In this document: positions 62,529 through 64,000 of the stretch, in pieces
Position numbering within the stretch: the stretch's first letter is position 1
Layout of the letters: each line of letters opens with the position of its first letter
DNA from: JAAXHF01 sp965242605
GTDB taxonomy: Bacteria > Desulfobacterota > Binatia > Bin18
Direction: 5' to 3'
Length of the DNA stretch: 64,000 bases
NCBI GenBank assembly: GCA_965242605.1
Contig: CBDESS010000001.1
Coordinates: 744,001-808,000 of the forward strand
Program-made: the position numbers and the translations under genes
Notes under the pieces: generated by a model
Seen by the model: the letters and a program-made list of their open reading frames with translations, nothing else
Databases searched by the model: none
Told to the model about the DNA's origin: nothing

Positions 62529-62897
62529 CTACCGCCAGCAGTCGGGAATATGGCTCAAGGTTGTTCTTGACCTCTGGTTTAGGTATTCACGGATATCACG
62601 GTTGCCTTCACCAACGGCTTGGCCCCGGTAGCTAGCGGACTTACCCTTGAAGTCACTCTCGCATTCACGCCTGATAGCGTCACCGTCCTGGCCCTTGGCT
62701 TCCGCTTCTTCCGCTCTACGACGGTAGGCCGTTAGCGCGTCCCTATCGGCTTCCTCAACCCTTGCCCTGGCTTTCTCCAGATTGACCCACGCATCATCTA
62801 CCCGGGCCCGGGCTGCTTCAAGTTGGTGTGGTGAAGCCACACACCCCGAAGCCGATAGCGCTATGACCGCCAGCAAGAATAGGTGTGACCGCTTCAC
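62529..62897 (-). CDS. Small lipoprotein, CWR-ending family, copy 1
   Basis: 122 residues from a GTG start (MKRSHLFLLAVIALSASGCV). The lipobox SASGC places the lipidated cysteine at residue 19. The mature part is a charged helix (EAARARVDDAWVNLEKARAR) with EEAEAKGQDGDAIRRECESD, then DIREYLNQRSRTTLSHIPD-CWR at the end. The KGQDGDAIRREC block and the CWR end are shared with the next gene. Probable outer-membrane lipoprotein; function unknown. Confidence 0.65.
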   Translation of the reverse strand: MKRSHLFLLAVIALSASGCVASPHQLEAARARVDDAWVNLEKARARVEEADRDALTAYRRRAEEAEAKGQDGDAIRRECESDFKGKSASYRGQAVGEGNRDIREYLNQRSRTTLSHIPDCWR

Positions 62898-62926
62898 CGC
62901 CTACCGCCAACATTCCGGCATATAGT

Positions 62927-63304
62927 TCAAGATTCTCTGCACTTGATGACCCAGAAGTCACCGTCCCGCTCGGCCCTGCACCGCCAACATTGCGGAAGAT
63001 AGTTCAAGATTCTCTGCACGGTATGGGCAATGTCGATACGGGCTTCAACACTTCTCATGTCAGCCATTCCTGCTCGGTAGCTCGTAGCTGCGGACCAGAA
63101 TTGATCCTCACATTCACGCCTGATAGCGTCACCGTCCTGGCCCTTGGCTTCCGCTTTTTCGGCCTGTTGAAGGTAGGCCGCCAGTACTTTTCTATTCGCT
63201 TCATCAAACCGGGCTTCTAGCACGGCTAAATCCGCCCTTGCATCAAACACACAGCCCGAAGCCGATAGCGCTATGACCGCCAGCAGTAGGTGTGACCGCT
63301 TCAC
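62927..63304 (-). CDS. Small lipoprotein, copy 2, with altered C-terminus
   Basis: 125 residues from a GTG with GGGGAAGGGGG upstream. MKRSHLLLAVIALSASGCVF has the lipobox (Cys18). EAKGQDGDAIRRECEDQFW matches copy 1. The C-terminus reads ILNYLPQCWR and then continues CRAERDGDFWVIKCRES because a roughly 77-base tandem duplication (38-base core at 62903-62941 and 62981-63019) repeats the ending sequence out of frame; the original end VQRILNYMPECWR-stop survives in another frame just downstream. Confidence 0.65.
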   Translation of the reverse strand: MKRSHLLLAVIALSASGCVFDARADLAVLEARFDEANRKVLAAYLQQAEKAEAKGQDGDAIRRECEDQFWSAATSYRAGMADMRSVEARIDIAHTVQRILNYLPQCWRCRAERDGDFWVIKCRES

Positions 63305-63333
63305 CTGGCCCCCTTCCCCATCTATTTCAATCC
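63275..63333. repeat. Segment duplicated at 63607-63663
   Basis: About 59 bases covering the start of lipoprotein copy 2 and the first hairpin repeat (CGCCAGCAG ... TTCCCCATCT ... TTTCAATCC) recur 329-330 bases to the right with several differences. The right-hand copy retains only the SHLLLA coding part of a third lipoprotein (ORF from 63660 on the - strand) and no intact gene. Confidence 0.6.
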
Positions 63334-63835
63334 CCGCCTACCCCGGAGGGTAGGCGCTATAACCTGCCCCTGACAATGACCAAACCGCTCTGTCGCGTTT
63401 CAATCCTCACCAAGCCCGAAGGCTTAGCGCAAGCCCGCACACCTACCCCACAACCGAAAATCGGTCAATCCGGGGTAGGGTATGCCCCTGGCCCGTCCGA
63501 GATCGTTCGTTCCTAGGGCTATTACGAAGCCGTTTTTTGCCGCTGAACCGCTGATTGTTGGTCTGGCGCTAAAACGGGTAGTCGAGCACGGGTTTGGCCC
63601 GACTCCCGCCAGCAGCAGGTGTGACCGACGAGCCTGGGCCCGCTTCCCCATCTGTTTCAATCCTCACCCGACCGAAGCCGGATGCTACAACCCGCTCCGC
63701 CGCCTCCCACACCCCAGCGTCCAGGTTTCAACCCTCGCCAAGCCCGAAGACCTGGCGCAAACGCCTTGCGGCATCAGATAGCGATTGACGTCCGTTTCGC
63801 CTTTTTTTCGCCCACCCCGAAGGGTAGGCGATACG
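63324..63835. CRISPR. Degenerate CRISPR-like hairpin repeats, no cas genes seen
   Basis: Five repeat units of 38-42 bases: 63324-63363, 63397-63434, 63654-63691, 63725-63762 and a poor one at 63794-63835. The middle three begin GTTTCAA(T/C)CCTC and have a CGAA tetraloop; ends are GC(A/G)(A/T)AAC-like. Distances are 73, 71 and about 69-71 bases; gaps of 31-33 bases between units look like spacers and are not alike. Unlike real arrays, the stem arms differ between units yet pair within each unit (GCCTACC/GGTAGGC; AAGCC/GGCTT). A hairpin (63442-63479, CCTACCCC/GGGGTAGG) lies between the second and third. No cas gene is in the window. Confidence 0.4.
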
Positions 63836-64000
63836 CTCGTTGCTGCCCTTGCCGTAACATTCTTTACGGGTAGCCGGTTTGCTCATGCGGTCAAGCCTAT
63901 TCTACGGAATCCGGGGAAACCTGACCGGTAGAGAGGACAGCCATTGATTTCAAGTCCGGTGAGCGACCCCGGGCCCAAGGAAAATGCTACCCAACCCCAA
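63836..64000. other. No recognised feature
   Basis: The last 165 bases hold no open frame with recognisable similarity, no clear hairpin repeat in register with the array, and no promoter motif of note. A TTTCAAGTCC stretch at about 63947 recalls the array repeat opening but is not convincing. Confidence 0.4.

Noticed and set aside
63424..63660. 78-residue - strand frame containing SHLLLA
   Set aside because: Only a few residues match the lipoprotein signal region, the rest is repeat DNA; treated as a relic, not a gene.

Overview
The window is a GC-rich bacterial chromosome segment from a Gram-negative organism: it encodes TatB/TatC, an O-antigen-ligase-type polymerase, a DUF1329 envelope protein and several lipoproteins. 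The mix of class III CoA-transferases, luciferase-like and Baeyer-Villiger monooxygenases, a single-chain acyl-CoA carboxylase and MaoC-type dehydratases recalls metabolically versatile uncultivated lineages (Tectomicrobia, Rokubacteria or deltaproteobacterial relatives). That placement is inference only; no rRNA or tRNA gene was seen.

Layout. 0-11.2 kb: mostly housekeeping and accessory genes (zinc dehydrogenase cut by the window edge, GT2 glycosyltransferase, MutS2, DUF309, MaoC-like dehydratase, a small frameshifted gene, DUF2939, a diiron ferritin-like protein, a MATE exporter, a GST). 11.2-26.7 kb: one large + strand surface-polysaccharide cluster with six glycosyltransferases, a Wzx-like flippase, two methyltransferases, a sialic-acid-type block (NeuA-like, NeuB-like, sialyltransferase-like) that is clearly more AT-rich in part, a nucleotide-sugar dehydrogenase and a polymerase/ligase carrying inserted FN3-like repeats. 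Its left edge is scarred by a duplicated GST tail and a glycosyltransferase fragment. 26.7-42.6 kb: metabolism and envelope genes (CinA-like amidase, crotonase, acyl-CoA carboxylase, two adjacent class III CoA-transferases, TatBC, histone-deacetylase-like amidohydrolase, DUF1329 protein, serine hydrolase, Baeyer-Villiger-type monooxygenase).

43.0-57.0 kb is the most striking region: a single - strand defence-type locus. Its core is a SNF2-like helicase with DUF3883, a DUF1156 adenine-methylase-type protein and a HEPN-DUF499 ATPase, the helicase-methylase-ATPase set known from defence islands. Two ATPase-plus-partner pairs are nested between the core genes (ATPase with a possible nuclease; ATPase with a DUF4276 Toprim-like protein). 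The helicase reading frame is broken by a single frameshift at a CT repeat.

57.1-60.2 kb returns to catabolism (CoA-transferase, SDR, LLM oxidoreductase). 60.2-64.0 kb is a decaying accessory region: a GST relic, a Cys-rich secreted protein, a frameshifted phage tape-measure fragment, duplicated lipoproteins ending in CWR, tandem sigma-54-type promoter sequences without an obvious + strand gene, and degenerate CRISPR-like hairpin repeats at 71-73 base spacing with no cas genes in view. Four apparent single-base frameshifts in the window could be real decay or residual sequencing error; reads are needed to tell.
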